64,000 nt of DNA from Flavobacterium difficile (GTDB lineage Bacteria > Bacteroidota > Bacteroidia > Flavobacteriales > Flavobacteriaceae). The DNA lies in contig NZ_JAAJBT010000001.1 of assembly GCF_011392115.1 (NCBI RefSeq), positions 496,001-560,000 on the forward strand. The letters run 5' to 3'. Shown in pieces: positions 8,297-17,051 of the stretch. The number at the start of each line of letters is the position of its first letter. The first letter of the stretch is position 1. A program made the translations under genes and the position numbers. The notes under the pieces are model-generated. The model worked only from the letters and a program-made list of their open reading frames with translations, was not told the origin of the DNA and ran no database searches.

Positions 8297-9340
8297 GTGT
8301 TTAAAGGCTTATCATTTATTTCTAAAACCATGTTGTTTTTTAATGTAGTGCTTGTAATTGCTACATTAATAGCTTATTTATTGCCTTTTTTGGCTCCGAA
8401 ATGGTTTCCTTTTTTAAGTGTTTTGACTTTGTTTTTACCACTCTTTTTGGTTCTTAATTTGTTGTTTTTTATATATTGGTTGATTCAATTAAAAAAATAC
8501 ATTTTCGTTTCCGGATTAGTATTGTTGTTAGGAATTACGTTCATCAATAAATTTTATAATTTACAACCTACAGAATTGCCAAAAGCTACAAGCGATTTTA
8601 CAATTATGAGTTATAATGTTCGCTTGTTTAATAAGTTTAAATGGGATCAGAAAGCCAATATTCCTGCTCAAATTGCCAAGCTAGTAGAAGATAAAAATCC
8701 AGATATTTTATGTGTTCAAGAATATTCCGATTTAGAAAAAACTAAATTTTCTGTTTACAAATACAAGCAAATTTTTAAAGAAGGAAAAAACATAATTGTT
8801 GGTAATGCCATTTTTTCTAAGTACAAAATTATAGATAAAGGAGTAATTAATTTTCCTAATTCTACCAATAATGCCGTTTTTGCAGATATTATAAAAGATA
8901 CTGATACGTTGCGTGTATACAGTATGCACTTACAATCTATTAAAATAAGTACAGATATTGATGATGAAGAAATTCAGAAAATGGATGAATCTAAAACAAA
9001 GTACATTTTCAGAAAAATTAGTAATGCTTTTAAGAAACAGCAAGAACAAGCTTTACTATTAAAACAACATTACAGTCAATGTAAGTTTAAAAAAATTATT
9101 TGCGGCGACATGAATAATAGTGCTTTTTCATACGTTTACAGAACCATTAAAGGGCCGATGCAAGATACTTTTGAAACCAATGGTTCAGGTTTTGGAGAAA
9201 CGTATAGATTTAAATATTATCCAGCACGAATTGACTATATTTTTGTAGATAAAACCATTCTAGTAAAGAGTTTTGAGACTTTAAATGAATTTCATAATAG
9301 CGACCATTTTCCTTTAATTTCAAGATTAGAAATTAAATAA
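8297..9340 (+). CDS. Membrane-anchored endonuclease/exonuclease/phosphatase family protein
   Basis: This 347-residue protein has three N-terminal transmembrane helices (about 8-95) followed by an EEP-fold hydrolase domain. Metal-site motifs are visible: MSYNVR, VQE, GDMNNS and the C-terminal SDHFPL. Family members hydrolyse phosphodiesters or phosphomonoesters, including nucleic acids and lipid head groups; the substrate here is unknown, and membrane anchoring makes an envelope substrate plausible. The start is a GTG 3 nt after the second rhomboid stop, within one operon. Its last 8 bases overlap the convergent pentapeptide gene. Confidence 0.87.
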   Translation: MFKGLSFISKTMLFFNVVLVIATLIAYLLPFLAPKWFPFLSVLTLFLPLFLVLNLLFFIYWLIQLKKYIFVSGLVLLLGITFINKFYNLQPTELPKATSDFTIMSYNVRLFNKFKWDQKANIPAQIAKLVEDKNPDILCVQEYSDLEKTKFSVYKYKQIFKEGKNIIVGNAIFSKYKIIDKGVINFPNSTNNAVFADIIKDTDTLRVYSMHLQSIKISTDIDDEEIQKMDESKTKYIFRKISNAFKKQQEQALLLKQHYSQCKFKKIICGDMNNSAFSYVYRTIKGPMQDTFETNGSGFGETYRFKYYPARIDYIFVDKTILVKSFETLNEFHNSDHFPLISRLEIK

Positions 9341-9899
9341 TATCTAAATCATATTTTTTTAAAAGTCCGCTTAAATTATCATTTGAAAATTTTGTTTTAG
9401 CTAATTTATTGTTTTCAGGATCTATTGAAAAATATAAAGCAGTTGAAAAATCGGTTTTTTCTAAGTTCGTATTTGCAAAAATAGATTTTGATAAATCGCA
9501 AGAATCAAATATTACAGCATATAAGTTGCAGCTAGTAAAATCAACATCTATAATTTTTGAATTGTTGAATTTCGAATTTTTCAAGTTCATTTTAAAAAAA
9601 GAACAAACTTGTAAAACACAATTGTCGAATGAAACTTCAAAAAGAAAATCATTGCAATATTCAAATTGCATTCCAATCAAAGTACATTCTTTAAATGCAA
9701 CTTCTTTAAATGAAGTCGAACTTAATAGCGGCGATTCAAAGTTGCAATTTATAAATTCACAGTTTATAAAAGTACTTTTAGAAAGATTGGTTTTACTGAA
9801 AATACAGGCTTCGAAAACGCAAGAATCGTATTCGCCAGTTTCTAAAGATAAGCTGGTGTAATTATTTTTTTCGAATGTGTTATCCAGAATTAGTTTCAT
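9333..9899 (-). CDS. Pentapeptide-repeat protein
   Basis: This 188-residue protein is built of A(D/N)LxX-like pentapeptides, seen as CxF, NCxF and SKSxF units (for example FENCEF-type steps and LSKSIFANTNLEKTDF). They should fold as a right-handed quadrilateral beta-helix. Such proteins can mimic DNA (gyrase protection) or act as scaffolds; the function here cannot be told. I start at the ATG at 9899 because the frame extends further only to a TTG. It converges on the EEP gene with an 8-bp overlap and no terminator between them. The regularity of the repeats on this strand shows that the long antisense frame is spurious. Confidence 0.85.
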   Translation of the reverse strand: MKLILDNTFEKNNYTSLSLETGEYDSCVFEACIFSKTNLSKSTFINCEFINCNFESPLLSSTSFKEVAFKECTLIGMQFEYCNDFLFEVSFDNCVLQVCSFFKMNLKNSKFNNSKIIDVDFTSCNLYAVIFDSCDLSKSIFANTNLEKTDFSTALYFSIDPENNKLAKTKFSNDNLSGLLKKYDLDII

Positions 9900-9911
9900 G
9901 AGTTGAGTGAT

Positions 9912-9972
9912 AAAAAAATCCAAAATCTGTCATTCTGAAGTTGTATCAGAATCTCAAAAATTGGATTTTTTT
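9912..9972. terminator. Long-stem hairpin enclosing a palindromic repeat
   Basis: A 12-bp perfect stem (AAAAAAATCCAA / TTGGATTTTTTT) encloses 37 nt that contain the palindromic repeat at 9932-9952. A- and T-tracts on both sides allow termination in either direction. It lies downstream of the DUF4369 gene (minus). Confidence 0.65.
9932..9952 (-). repeat. 21-bp interspersed palindrome, copy 1
   Basis: Arms are ATTCTGAA and ATCAGAAT around GTTGT. Read on the minus strand it aligns with the copies at 9984-10004 and 24817-24837, including a flanking GA(T/C)A(A/G)A tail. Confidence 0.6.
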
Positions 9973-9983
9973 TAATAGTTAAG

Positions 9984-10004
9984 AATCTGAAATAAGTTCA
10001 GATT
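9984..10004 (+). repeat. 21-bp interspersed palindrome, copy 2
   Basis: Perfect 8-bp arms AATCTGAA / TTCAGATT surround loop ATAAG, followed by GATAAA. It lies 31 nt from copy 1, in the same intergenic gap and in opposite orientation. Confidence 0.6.
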
Positions 10005-10017
10005 GATAAATTGTGTA

Positions 10018-10734
10018 TTAATTTTCTTCGTTTGCTTTTCTTTCTTTAATCCATTTAGACAGTTCTTTTCCGTATCTAGATTTTGCTGCTTTCGGACTTA
10101 ACGTTTTATTAATAGTATCTAATATTTTTAAATTAGCATCTGCAATTTCTGTTAAAGCAATGTATGGCGCTACTTCATATTTCGGATTCACCAAGGCAAA
10201 CTGTGCCGTATATAAATACTTTCTTACGGTTAATTTTTCTTTTTTCGTGTTTATTTCATCTGTTACTGCTTTGTTTTTTAAAGTTTCGTTTTTTAATTCT
10301 TTTTCAATTAAATCTAATTTTTCATCATTTAGTTTCGATTTAATTTTTAGAAATTTTTCGTAAATTTTATGATTTTCTGAACCAGTAATTTTCGCATTTG
10401 AATAAAAACCTTGTAAAGTAGTTTCAATTTTCATTTTCCCAGGTTCTGCGAAAAAGTGAATACTATTGTCAATAGATTCTGTTGTACCTCGGTCTAAAAA
10501 AAGATATAGCATTTGTGGTTCGTCTATTTGAAATTTTGTTTCGAAAGAAGATTCACCAGAAATTGAAATGCTATCTAAAGTGACTAAAGCCGTGTCTTTA
10601 AGTTGTTGTATGTAGAGTTTTCCTTTTTTTAAACCTTCAACATTTCCTGATAATTCGACATTTCCAGTTTTATTGTTCGATTTACTACATGAGGCTATAG
10701 CTGCAAAAATTATAACGATAAATATTTTTTTCAT
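10018..10734 (-). CDS. DUF4369 lipoprotein
   Basis: This 238-residue lipoprotein has a signal peptide with lipobox IASC (Cys16), then an N-terminal beta-rich DUF4369 domain (about 25-120: LSGNVEGLKKGKLYIQQL and DEPQMLYLFLDRG). A Lys/Glu-rich helical C-terminal half follows. DUF4369 is common in Bacteroidota, often ahead of a thioredoxin domain; here no thioredoxin domain or CxxC is present. It is probably outer-membrane or periplasm facing. The function is unknown. The M61 peptidase terminator separates it from the gene upstream. Confidence 0.8.
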   Translation of the reverse strand: MKKIFIVIIFAAIASCSKSNNKTGNVELSGNVEGLKKGKLYIQQLKDTALVTLDSISISGESSFETKFQIDEPQMLYLFLDRGTTESIDNSIHFFAEPGKMKIETTLQGFYSNAKITGSENHKIYEKFLKIKSKLNDEKLDLIEKELKNETLKNKAVTDEINTKKEKLTVRKYLYTAQFALVNPKYEVAPYIALTEIADANLKILDTINKTLSPKAAKSRYGKELSKWIKERKANEEN

Positions 10735-10762
10735 TTTTCTGAATTAAGAATTGCAAAGAAAT

Positions 10763-10798
10763 AAAAAAATCCTCAAACTAATTAAAATTTGAGGATTT
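10763..10798 (-). terminator. Terminator after M61 peptidase gene
   Basis: An 11-bp stem (AAATCCTCAAA / TTTGAGGATTT) gives a T-tract on the minus strand (A run at 10763-10769). Confidence 0.85.
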
Positions 10799-10822
10799 AA
10801 TATTGTATTTTTATTAAATTAT

Positions 10823-12694
10823 TTATCCTTTCAACCAGGCATTTTTAATCGCTTCTTTTGATGAGTCAGTAGCAGCAAAACCTGATTTTTCTTCTTTTGG
10901 TAAGTTAATTTTACCTTTTAAAACTTCGTCTTTTCCATTTCTGGTTACTGTTACAGTAATGGCATCTCCATCTTTCCAAGATTCACTTAACATTATTAAA
11001 TCGTAAATATTGTCTAAGTTGTATTCTTTGTCGTTAATGGCTTTTAATACATCGTTTCCTTGAATGCCTAAACTTGTCATGAATACGTTGTTGCTCACAT
11101 CAGCCAAAGCTTTAATTTGTTTTGTACTTTGATCTACAGTGATTAAAGGAATTCTACCGTCTTTTATAAACGGATTTCCAGTAACAAAAGTTTTACTTTT
11201 TGAAACGCCCATTTTAGCAAAATAGAAATCGTAAGGTATTGGAGTATCTCCAGCTACATAAGTGTTTAAAAAGTTTCCAATTTCTGGATACGTTAATTTC
11301 GTAATTCTATCGAATAATTCAGCATCATTAAATGGTTTGTTGCTTCCAAATTCATTAGACAAATCTTGCATTAAGTTTAAAATTCCTTTTTGTCCGTTAC
11401 TTAGTTCTCTTAATTGGATATCGATACACATAGCAATTAATGCACCTTTTTGATATACATTTAAGTACTGGTCTTTATAAGGTTGTTCTAAAACGTTTTT
11501 ACTCATTTTTGTAAAACTCATTTTATCATTCATGTTGTTGGCTTCTTCTATTTTGTCGGCCATTCTTTTGTAAAAGTCTTCCTCAGAAATTAAACCTTGA
11601 TTAATTTGAAACAAGTTAGCGAAATATTCAGTAATTCCTTCATACATCCATAAATGCTCCGACATTTGTGGCGAATTAAAATCAAAATAATGAATTTCTC
11701 TGGAGTGAACACTTAACGGTGTAACGATATGAAAAAATTCGTGAGAAACCACATCTTTTAATTGTTCCTGAAGTTGTTCTAATTCCATCATTTCTGGCAT
11801 AACAACTGTTGTAGATGTCATGTGTTCTAAAGCGCCGAAACCTTTTGCATCTTTAGCTTTCAAATCTGATAAATACAATAAAACAGTATATTTTTTATTG
11901 GCATTAAATTTACCTAAGAATTTTTTTTGAGCACGCATAAATTTTTCTGTCTCTGGAGTAATATCTGCGGCCTTAAATTTTCCAGTTGGCGAATATACAC
12001 TAATAACAATATCCATTCCTTCTACATTAAATTCTGTGTAGTCTGGTTTAGAGTACATTATCGGATTGTCAACTAATTCTCCGTATCTTGAAGCAGTAAA
12101 AACATCAATTTCATTACTCGGATTAGTGTCTACTAATGAAGTAGCACCCCACAATGTTGCTGGATGTTTGATTTCAACGGTGTAAGGGATTTCAGATTTT
12201 CCTTCAAAATAACCAATAAATGCATGGGTATTTAACATAAAGTTTTCACCTGCTTTGATGTTAGTTCCTGCTGGAGAGAAAATATCTTCACTTTCTCCAA
12301 AGCCTGCTCCACCTTCTGTGTCGTATGTGTCACTAACATTATAAGTTACTTTTGCAAGTTTTTTAGCTTCATAAATTGTATAGGAATTCTCATCCATTTT
12401 CGCAATTTTCAGAGTGTTACCTTTTGCGTCAAAAGCTTTAACATTATCAACAAATCTACCATAGTTATCTTCAGAATAGGTTCCGGGAACAATTTTAGGA
12501 ATATTAAAAGTGGTAGTTTCAGTCGTAATTTTAGGGTTGGTTATTGTAACTTTTACTTTGTCGTCTATAACATTAACCAAATCTATACTAACGGCTACAT
12601 TGTTTATCGGTTCAACAGATTTGTTATTTAATTGAGCAGTTTTACAACTCATTAAAAATAATGCAGCACTTAAGGTTATGATTATTTTTTTCAT
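10823..12694 (-). CDS. M61 family metallopeptidase lipoprotein
   Basis: This 623-residue lipoprotein (lipobox LMSC, Cys17) is related to glycyl aminopeptidases. An N-terminal beta-sandwich domain (about 30-210) precedes a thermolysin-like catalytic domain with HEFFH (His318, Glu319, His322) and the downstream zinc ligand region WMYEGITEYFA. The C-terminal part (about 515-600) resembles a PDZ domain (LGIQGNDVLKAINDKEY). It should be an envelope zinc peptidase; family members favour N-terminal Gly or Ala, but specificity here is unknown. It stands alone, with a terminator behind it. Confidence 0.93.
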   Translation of the reverse strand: MKKIIITLSAALFLMSCKTAQLNNKSVEPINNVAVSIDLVNVIDDKVKVTITNPKITTETTTFNIPKIVPGTYSEDNYGRFVDNVKAFDAKGNTLKIAKMDENSYTIYEAKKLAKVTYNVSDTYDTEGGAGFGESEDIFSPAGTNIKAGENFMLNTHAFIGYFEGKSEIPYTVEIKHPATLWGATSLVDTNPSNEIDVFTASRYGELVDNPIMYSKPDYTEFNVEGMDIVISVYSPTGKFKAADITPETEKFMRAQKKFLGKFNANKKYTVLLYLSDLKAKDAKGFGALEHMTSTTVVMPEMMELEQLQEQLKDVVSHEFFHIVTPLSVHSREIHYFDFNSPQMSEHLWMYEGITEYFANLFQINQGLISEEDFYKRMADKIEEANNMNDKMSFTKMSKNVLEQPYKDQYLNVYQKGALIAMCIDIQLRELSNGQKGILNLMQDLSNEFGSNKPFNDAELFDRITKLTYPEIGNFLNTYVAGDTPIPYDFYFAKMGVSKSKTFVTGNPFIKDGRIPLITVDQSTKQIKALADVSNNVFMTSLGIQGNDVLKAINDKEYNLDNIYDLIMLSESWKDGDAITVTVTRNGKDEVLKGKINLPKEEKSGFAATDSSKEAIKNAWLKG

Positions 12695-12742
12695 TTATTT
12701 GGGTTTTTTATTTGATAAGTAGCTTTTTTTAAATTTTGTTAC

Positions 12743-12780
12743 AAAAAAAAATCCGTCTAAGTTCTACAACTTGACGGATA
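12743..12780 (-). terminator. Terminator after DUF2805 gene
   Basis: The stem ATCCGTC / GACGGAT is extended by inner AGTT/AACT pairing and followed by about nine T on the minus strand. Confidence 0.85.
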
Positions 12781-12784
12781 ACTT

Positions 12785-13072
12785 TTAATCTAACTTATTT
12801 TTAAAATAGTATTTACTATCTAAATCATCAATATCATCATCTAAATTATTGGTTTTAAAGACTTTTGGTTTGGGTTTTCCTGCCGCCACTTTCTTTTTCC
12901 ATAATTCAAAATTATCTTTAGAAAGTTTTTTTCGCATAATTTCGGTTACTTCACTTTCCGTAATGCCAAATTCTTCTTTAATTACTTCAAAAGGTTTTTT
13001 TTCCTCTTGAGCCATACTAATTACACGTTCTGTTTCCTCGTAATTTAGTTCAATCTTTTTACTTTTTCTCAT
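12785..13072 (-). CDS. DUF2805 (TIGR03643) small helix-turn-helix-like protein
   Basis: This 95-residue basic protein matches the TIGR03643/DUF2805 pattern: a helical N-terminal part (RVISMAQEEKKPFEVIKEEF, then GITESEVTEIMRKKLS) that looks like a sigma or helix-turn-helix fold, followed by FELWKKKVAAGKPK. The tail is acidic and variable (DDDIDDLDSK). The function is unknown, though the architecture suggests nucleic-acid binding. It is monocistronic with a good terminator. The gap to AlkB upstream is AT-rich. Confidence 0.8.
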   Translation of the reverse strand: MRKSKKIELNYEETERVISMAQEEKKPFEVIKEEFGITESEVTEIMRKKLSKDNFELWKKKVAAGKPKPKVFKTNNLDDDIDDLDSKYYFKNKLD

Positions 13073-13173
13073 TAGTGAAAAGCATAATTTAATAGTTATA
13101 ATTATTTAGTATCAAATGAAGTACCAATATTAATAAAAAAAAATATTTTCTAATAAAAAATCTATCTTTTTTT

Positions 13174-13776
13174 TCAAATAATTTTTCTAAAAGTTAAGTT
13201 GATTCTTGGGTTTTTAGGTTTTGTTGCTTTTGGAATTTGATGTTTGTAATTAATTTGAGCGCCATTTTTCATAACTAATAAACTGCCATGTTGTAAAATC
13301 AAAGATTGTTTTACCTCTTTTTTAGTATTGTGTTTAATTTGAAAATTGCGTTCTTCTCCGAAACTTAAAGAGGCGATAACTGGATCTCTTCCTAATTCTT
13401 TTTCATTGTCGGCATGCCAACCATTGCTGTCTTTTTCGTTACGATACAAGTTGAGCAATACCGTTGTGAAATTTTCTTGAATTTCATTTTCTATTTCTTC
13501 TTTTAAAAAAGTTAGCGCACTAGTAAAAGGATGTGGATGCATTACAATATTTGAATACCCGTAAGATTTTCCTTCATTTCCATATAAAGCGGTTAATCGG
13601 GGTTGTAAAATCTTTTTTCCGAAAATAGTAATTTCATCATGTTGCCAAGGTGTTTCTTTTTTTAGAGTATCAAAAAATAAATCTGCTTTTTCTTTTGAGA
13701 TGAAATTCGGATAATAGATAAAATCGGCATCTGGTAAGTTAAGAACTATTGGTTCTTTGGAGAATAAATTAAGCAT
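13174..13776 (-). CDS. alkB: AlkB-family 2-oxoglutarate/Fe(II) dioxygenase
   Basis: This 200-residue oxidative dealkylation enzyme resembles the ALKBH2/3-like bacterial group. The facial triad is visible: His121 and Asp123 in GWHADNE, and His179 in NYKHQIPK. The 2-oxoglutarate-binding arginines are in PRINLTFR (Arg191 and Arg197). It should repair N1-methyladenine and N3-methylcytosine in DNA or RNA. Start at ATG 13776, just after the terminator of the EamA gene, so it probably has its own promoter, although no TAnnTTTG element is seen. Confidence 0.93.
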   Translation of the reverse strand: MLNLFSKEPIVLNLPDADFIYYPNFISKEKADLFFDTLKKETPWQHDEITIFGKKILQPRLTALYGNEGKSYGYSNIVMHPHPFTSALTFLKEEIENEIQENFTTVLLNLYRNEKDSNGWHADNEKELGRDPVIASLSFGEERNFQIKHNTKKEVKQSLILQHGSLLVMKNGAQINYKHQIPKATKPKNPRINLTFRKII

Positions 13777-13803
13777 AAAAAAAGCGATGAAAGATTCACC
13801 GCT
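13777..13803 (-). terminator. Terminator after EamA transporter gene
   Basis: On the minus strand AGCGGTGAA pairs with TTCATCGCT (one G-T) and is followed by seven T. It abuts the alkB start codon. Confidence 0.75.
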
Positions 13804-13836
13804 AATTTATTTATTATTTATCAGATATTTTTAAAA

Positions 13837-14733
13837 TTATATTTTCTTTTTAGAAAAGTTGATATTCATAATCACAATTGCAAGGATAATTAATAAAATA
13901 CCAAACCATTGCCAAATTACCACTTCTTCTTTTAAAATTAAAAACGCCATAAGTACCGAAACGGGTAATTCTAATGATGCTACAATGCTTCCTAAACCTA
14001 ATCCCGTTTTTGGAAATCCTGCATTTAAAAGCATCGGTGGAATTATAGTTCCAAAAAGAGCTAAAAATAAGCCGTAATTTTTAAAAATATCAAAATTTAA
14101 TGCGCCATTTTGAGTAAAAGCTGAAAAGGTAAAAACAATTACTGCACCACCTAACAACATATATAAACTTCGTTGTGCAGAAGAAATTCCTAAAGCGACT
14201 TTATTGGCTGTAAACATTGTTGTGGTAAATGATGCTGCGGCTAAAATCCCCCAGAAGATACCTCTCCAATCTAACTTTACATCAAATTCATATAATTTAG
14301 TCGCCAAGAATGTACCAAAAAGCACAATAACCACAGAAATAATTTTCTGCGAAGAGGGTAATTTTTTATCTAAATACCATTCTAATAAAACCCCCATCCA
14401 AACGGTTTGCATTAGTAAAACAATAGCAATAGAGACATCAATGTATCTGACACACAAATAATAAAATACACTTGTCATTCCTAAAGAAGTTCCTGCGATC
14501 ATTAATTGCGAGATGTTTTTGGCACTTGCCTGAATTGCTTTTTCTTTATTATTGAATTTCTGAAATAAATTAATAAGTAAAACACCTAAAATTCCATAAA
14601 TAAACTGTGATGAAGTTACTTCTGCAGTACTAAATCCATCTTTATATGCTAATTTTACAAAAGTAGCTAGCATACCGTAACTTGTTGCTCCTAAAGCAAC
14701 TAAAAAAACTCCTTTTAATATTTCATTTCTCAT
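13837..14733 (-). CDS. EamA/DMT-family transporter
   Basis: This 298-residue inner-membrane protein has about ten hydrophobic helices in two EamA halves (about 8-140 and 155-293). ASLELPVSVLMAFLILKEEV near residue 250 is the typical second-half signature. Members of the drug/metabolite transporter superfamily export amino acids, nucleotides or other metabolites; the substrate cannot be predicted. The GTSLGMTSVFYYLCVRYIDV segment in the first half is also typical. Start at ATG 14733, with its own terminator. Confidence 0.88.
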   Translation of the reverse strand: MRNEILKGVFLVALGATSYGMLATFVKLAYKDGFSTAEVTSSQFIYGILGVLLINLFQKFNNKEKAIQASAKNISQLMIAGTSLGMTSVFYYLCVRYIDVSIAIVLLMQTVWMGVLLEWYLDKKLPSSQKIISVVIVLFGTFLATKLYEFDVKLDWRGIFWGILAAASFTTTMFTANKVALGISSAQRSLYMLLGGAVIVFTFSAFTQNGALNFDIFKNYGLFLALFGTIIPPMLLNAGFPKTGLGLGSIVASLELPVSVLMAFLILKEEVVIWQWFGILLIILAIVIMNINFSKKKI

Positions 14734-14814
14734 TTCTCATTTTTTAAAAAGCCGACAAAGATAGGATTTTTAATGATTTTGTATAGCTTTTATCTTTTTA
14801 ATTAAATAAAATGT

Positions 14815-14822
14815 TATTTTTG
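14815..14822 (+). promoter_or_regulatory. -7 element for TPR histidine kinase
   Basis: TATTTTTG matches TAnnTTTG and ends 26 nt before the ATG. Confidence 0.6.
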
Positions 14823-14848
14823 TTTCTACCTAAAATTTTTATAAAAAA

Positions 14849-17050
14849 ATGGCTACATCTGAATTGGAGAAATCTATTGAAGAATTATTGCTGCATGCTC
14901 ATGAAGTTAGAATAAATAATTTAGCAAAAAGTATAGATTTAGGAGAAAAAGCATTACAATTAAGTAGAAAAGAAAATTTTTTACCATTGGTTGCGAAATG
15001 TTTGAGTCAACTTTCCTTGTACTACATGATTACTGGTAAAATTGAGAAATCTATTGCGTATTCTAATGAAGCTTTGGTTTATTTTGAAGCCTTAAAAGAT
15101 GAAATGGGTATTGCTCATGTTAAATATACTATTGCAGGAGTTCATTATAAAACCAATAACTATCATTTAGGTTTAATTTATTTTGTAGACGCCTTAAAAA
15201 TTTATAAAAAATACGATGATTTTTTTAATCAATCAAGAGCTGAAAAATCTATAGGAACCATCTATGAATATATTGGTGACGATGTGAATGCTTTCAGTTT
15301 TTATAAAAGAGCAATAAAAAATGCTAAACAAATACATGATACCAACCTAGAATCTAACGTTTACAATAATTTATCTGGTTTATTACTTAAATCTAAAAAA
15401 TATAAATATGCAATGGATTTAATTGAAAAATCTATTGCACTAAAAACGGAATCTAAAGATGTAAGAGGCTCTGCCTTCGCTTATTATGGAAAAGGTAAAG
15501 TATATTTAAAATTAAACGATTTTGAAAATGCACTCTATTTTTTTCAAAAAGCATTAGAGATTCATAAAGAAATGGGCGATGTAATGGGGGTTTCTATGGT
15601 TTGTAATAAAATGGGACAACTGTATTACAACTATGATGATCTTGATAACGCTTTGTTTTATGCCAATGAAGGTATAAAAATTGCCAAGTTTCAGAATATA
15701 ACTATGATTAATATTAAGTTGTATAAGTTGTTTTATTTAATTTATAAAAGACTTAATAATTCTGAATTAGCACTTAAATACTTAGAACTTTTTGATGGAG
15801 AAAAAGCTGCGGTTTTAAATTCTCAGACTATAAATGTGATCGAGAATTACGACTTATTGTTAAAGATGAAAAAGTTAGAACAAGACGCAGAATTAGAAAA
15901 AGAACGTCAAGAAATTTTAAATAAAAAAAATGATGACGAATTAAATGCCATGCGCGCTCGTCAGGATTTTTTGTCTGTAATGAGTCACGAAATTCGTACG
16001 CCTCTAAATGCAATTACTACGATTATTCCACTATTAAAAGAACAAGTTTCAGAAGAAGGTCAGTCTTTAATTGAGAATTTAAAATTCGCATCCAATAATT
16101 TAATTAATATTGTTAATGATGTTTTGAATTTTTCGAAATTAGATTCTAAAAAAGAGAAGTTAACTTTAACGCCTGTTTCCCTAGAAAAAATAACCACAAA
16201 TATTGTTAATGTATATAACAAAGTGGCTGTTGATAAAGGAATTTCTTTGATTTTAAATATTGAAATTGATCCCAAAATAAATTATTTATTAGATGAAACT
16301 AAATACACTCAAATTTTAAATAATTTAATTAGTAATGCTATAAAGTTTACAGATAAAGGTAGCGTTAAAGTAACTATTACGATTTTAAAATCTTACGAAA
16401 AATTCGATTACGTTTTGTTTGAAGTAATTGATACTGGTGAAGGAATTAAAGAAGAAAATTTAAAAGAAATTTTTGTTAGTTTTTCTCAAATAAAGCCAGT
16501 TTTAACAAGAAAACAAGGCGGAACAGGTTTAGGCTTAGCCATTGTAAAGAAAATATTAGAATTAGTTAAAAGTGAAATTAAAGTGAAAAGTCAAATTGGT
16601 GTAGGTTCTACTTTTTATTTTAAACTAAAATTAGAACGAACTGAATTGAAAACTCCAGTTGTTTTTCATGATTATACAAAATTAATAAATAAAGAAATTT
16701 TATTGGTTGAAGACACTGCAATTAATGCCATGTTAATGAAAAAGTTATTACAAAAATGGGGTATTATTGTTGATCATGTAGAAAACGGTAAACTTGCTGT
16801 AGAAGCTGTAAAAGCAAAAAAATATGATTTTATTTTAATGGATATTCACATGCCTGAAATGAACGGATATGAAGCTACTAAAATTATAAAAACTACAGAG
16901 AATTTCAACTCGAAAACTCCCATTTTAGCACTCACTGCAGATACTTTAACAGAAGCAGAACAAGATAGTATTACCTATTTTAATGGTGTGTTATGGAAGC
17001 CTTTCGAAATTGATAAATTGTATATTGCCTTAAACAAGGCATTAGGATAA
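14849..17050 (+). CDS. Cytoplasmic TPR hybrid sensor histidine kinase
   Basis: This 733-residue signalling protein has at least six tetratricopeptide repeats (about 10-325, such as YHLGLIYFVDALKIYKKYDD), then a coiled coil (about 345-370). The HisKA domain carries the phosphoacceptor His380 in SHEIRTPLNA, the HATPase_c domain shows NNLISNAIKFTDKG, DTGEGI and GGTGLGLAIVKK, and the C-terminal receiver domain has phosphoacceptor Asp665 in MDIHMPEMNG. No signal peptide or transmembrane helix is present, so it should sense a cytoplasmic protein or ligand through the TPRs. No response regulator or phosphotransfer gene is adjacent. It converges on the DUF1501 gene with a 1-nt gap and no terminator. 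Confidence 0.93.
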   Translation: MATSELEKSIEELLLHAHEVRINNLAKSIDLGEKALQLSRKENFLPLVAKCLSQLSLYYMITGKIEKSIAYSNEALVYFEALKDEMGIAHVKYTIAGVHYKTNNYHLGLIYFVDALKIYKKYDDFFNQSRAEKSIGTIYEYIGDDVNAFSFYKRAIKNAKQIHDTNLESNVYNNLSGLLLKSKKYKYAMDLIEKSIALKTESKDVRGSAFAYYGKGKVYLKLNDFENALYFFQKALEIHKEMGDVMGVSMVCNKMGQLYYNYDDLDNALFYANEGIKIAKFQNITMINIKLYKLFYLIYKRLNNSELALKYLELFDGEKAAVLNSQTINVIENYDLLLKMKKLEQDAELEKERQEILNKKNDDELNAMRARQDFLSVMSHEIRTPLNAITTIIPLLKEQVSEEGQSLIENLKFASNNLINIVNDVLNFSKLDSKKEKLTLTPVSLEKITTNIVNVYNKVAVDKGISLILNIEIDPKINYLLDETKYTQILNNLISNAIKFTDKGSVKVTITILKSYEKFDYVLFEVIDTGEGIKEENLKEIFVSFSQIKPVLTRKQGGTGLGLAIVKKILELVKSEIKVKSQIGVGSTFYFKLKLERTELKTPVVFHDYTKLINKEILLVEDTAINAMLMKKLLQKWGIIVDHVENGKLAVEAVKAKKYDFILMDIHMPEMNGYEATKIIKTTENFNSKTPILALTADTLTEAEQDSITYFNGVLWKPFEIDKLYIALNKALG

Positions 17051-17051
17051 T

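Noticed and set aside
9409..9861. A 150-codon open frame on the plus strand within the pentapeptide gene
   Set aside because: The minus strand carries regular pentapeptide repeats there, which explain the open antisense frame; the plus-strand protein shows no domain.
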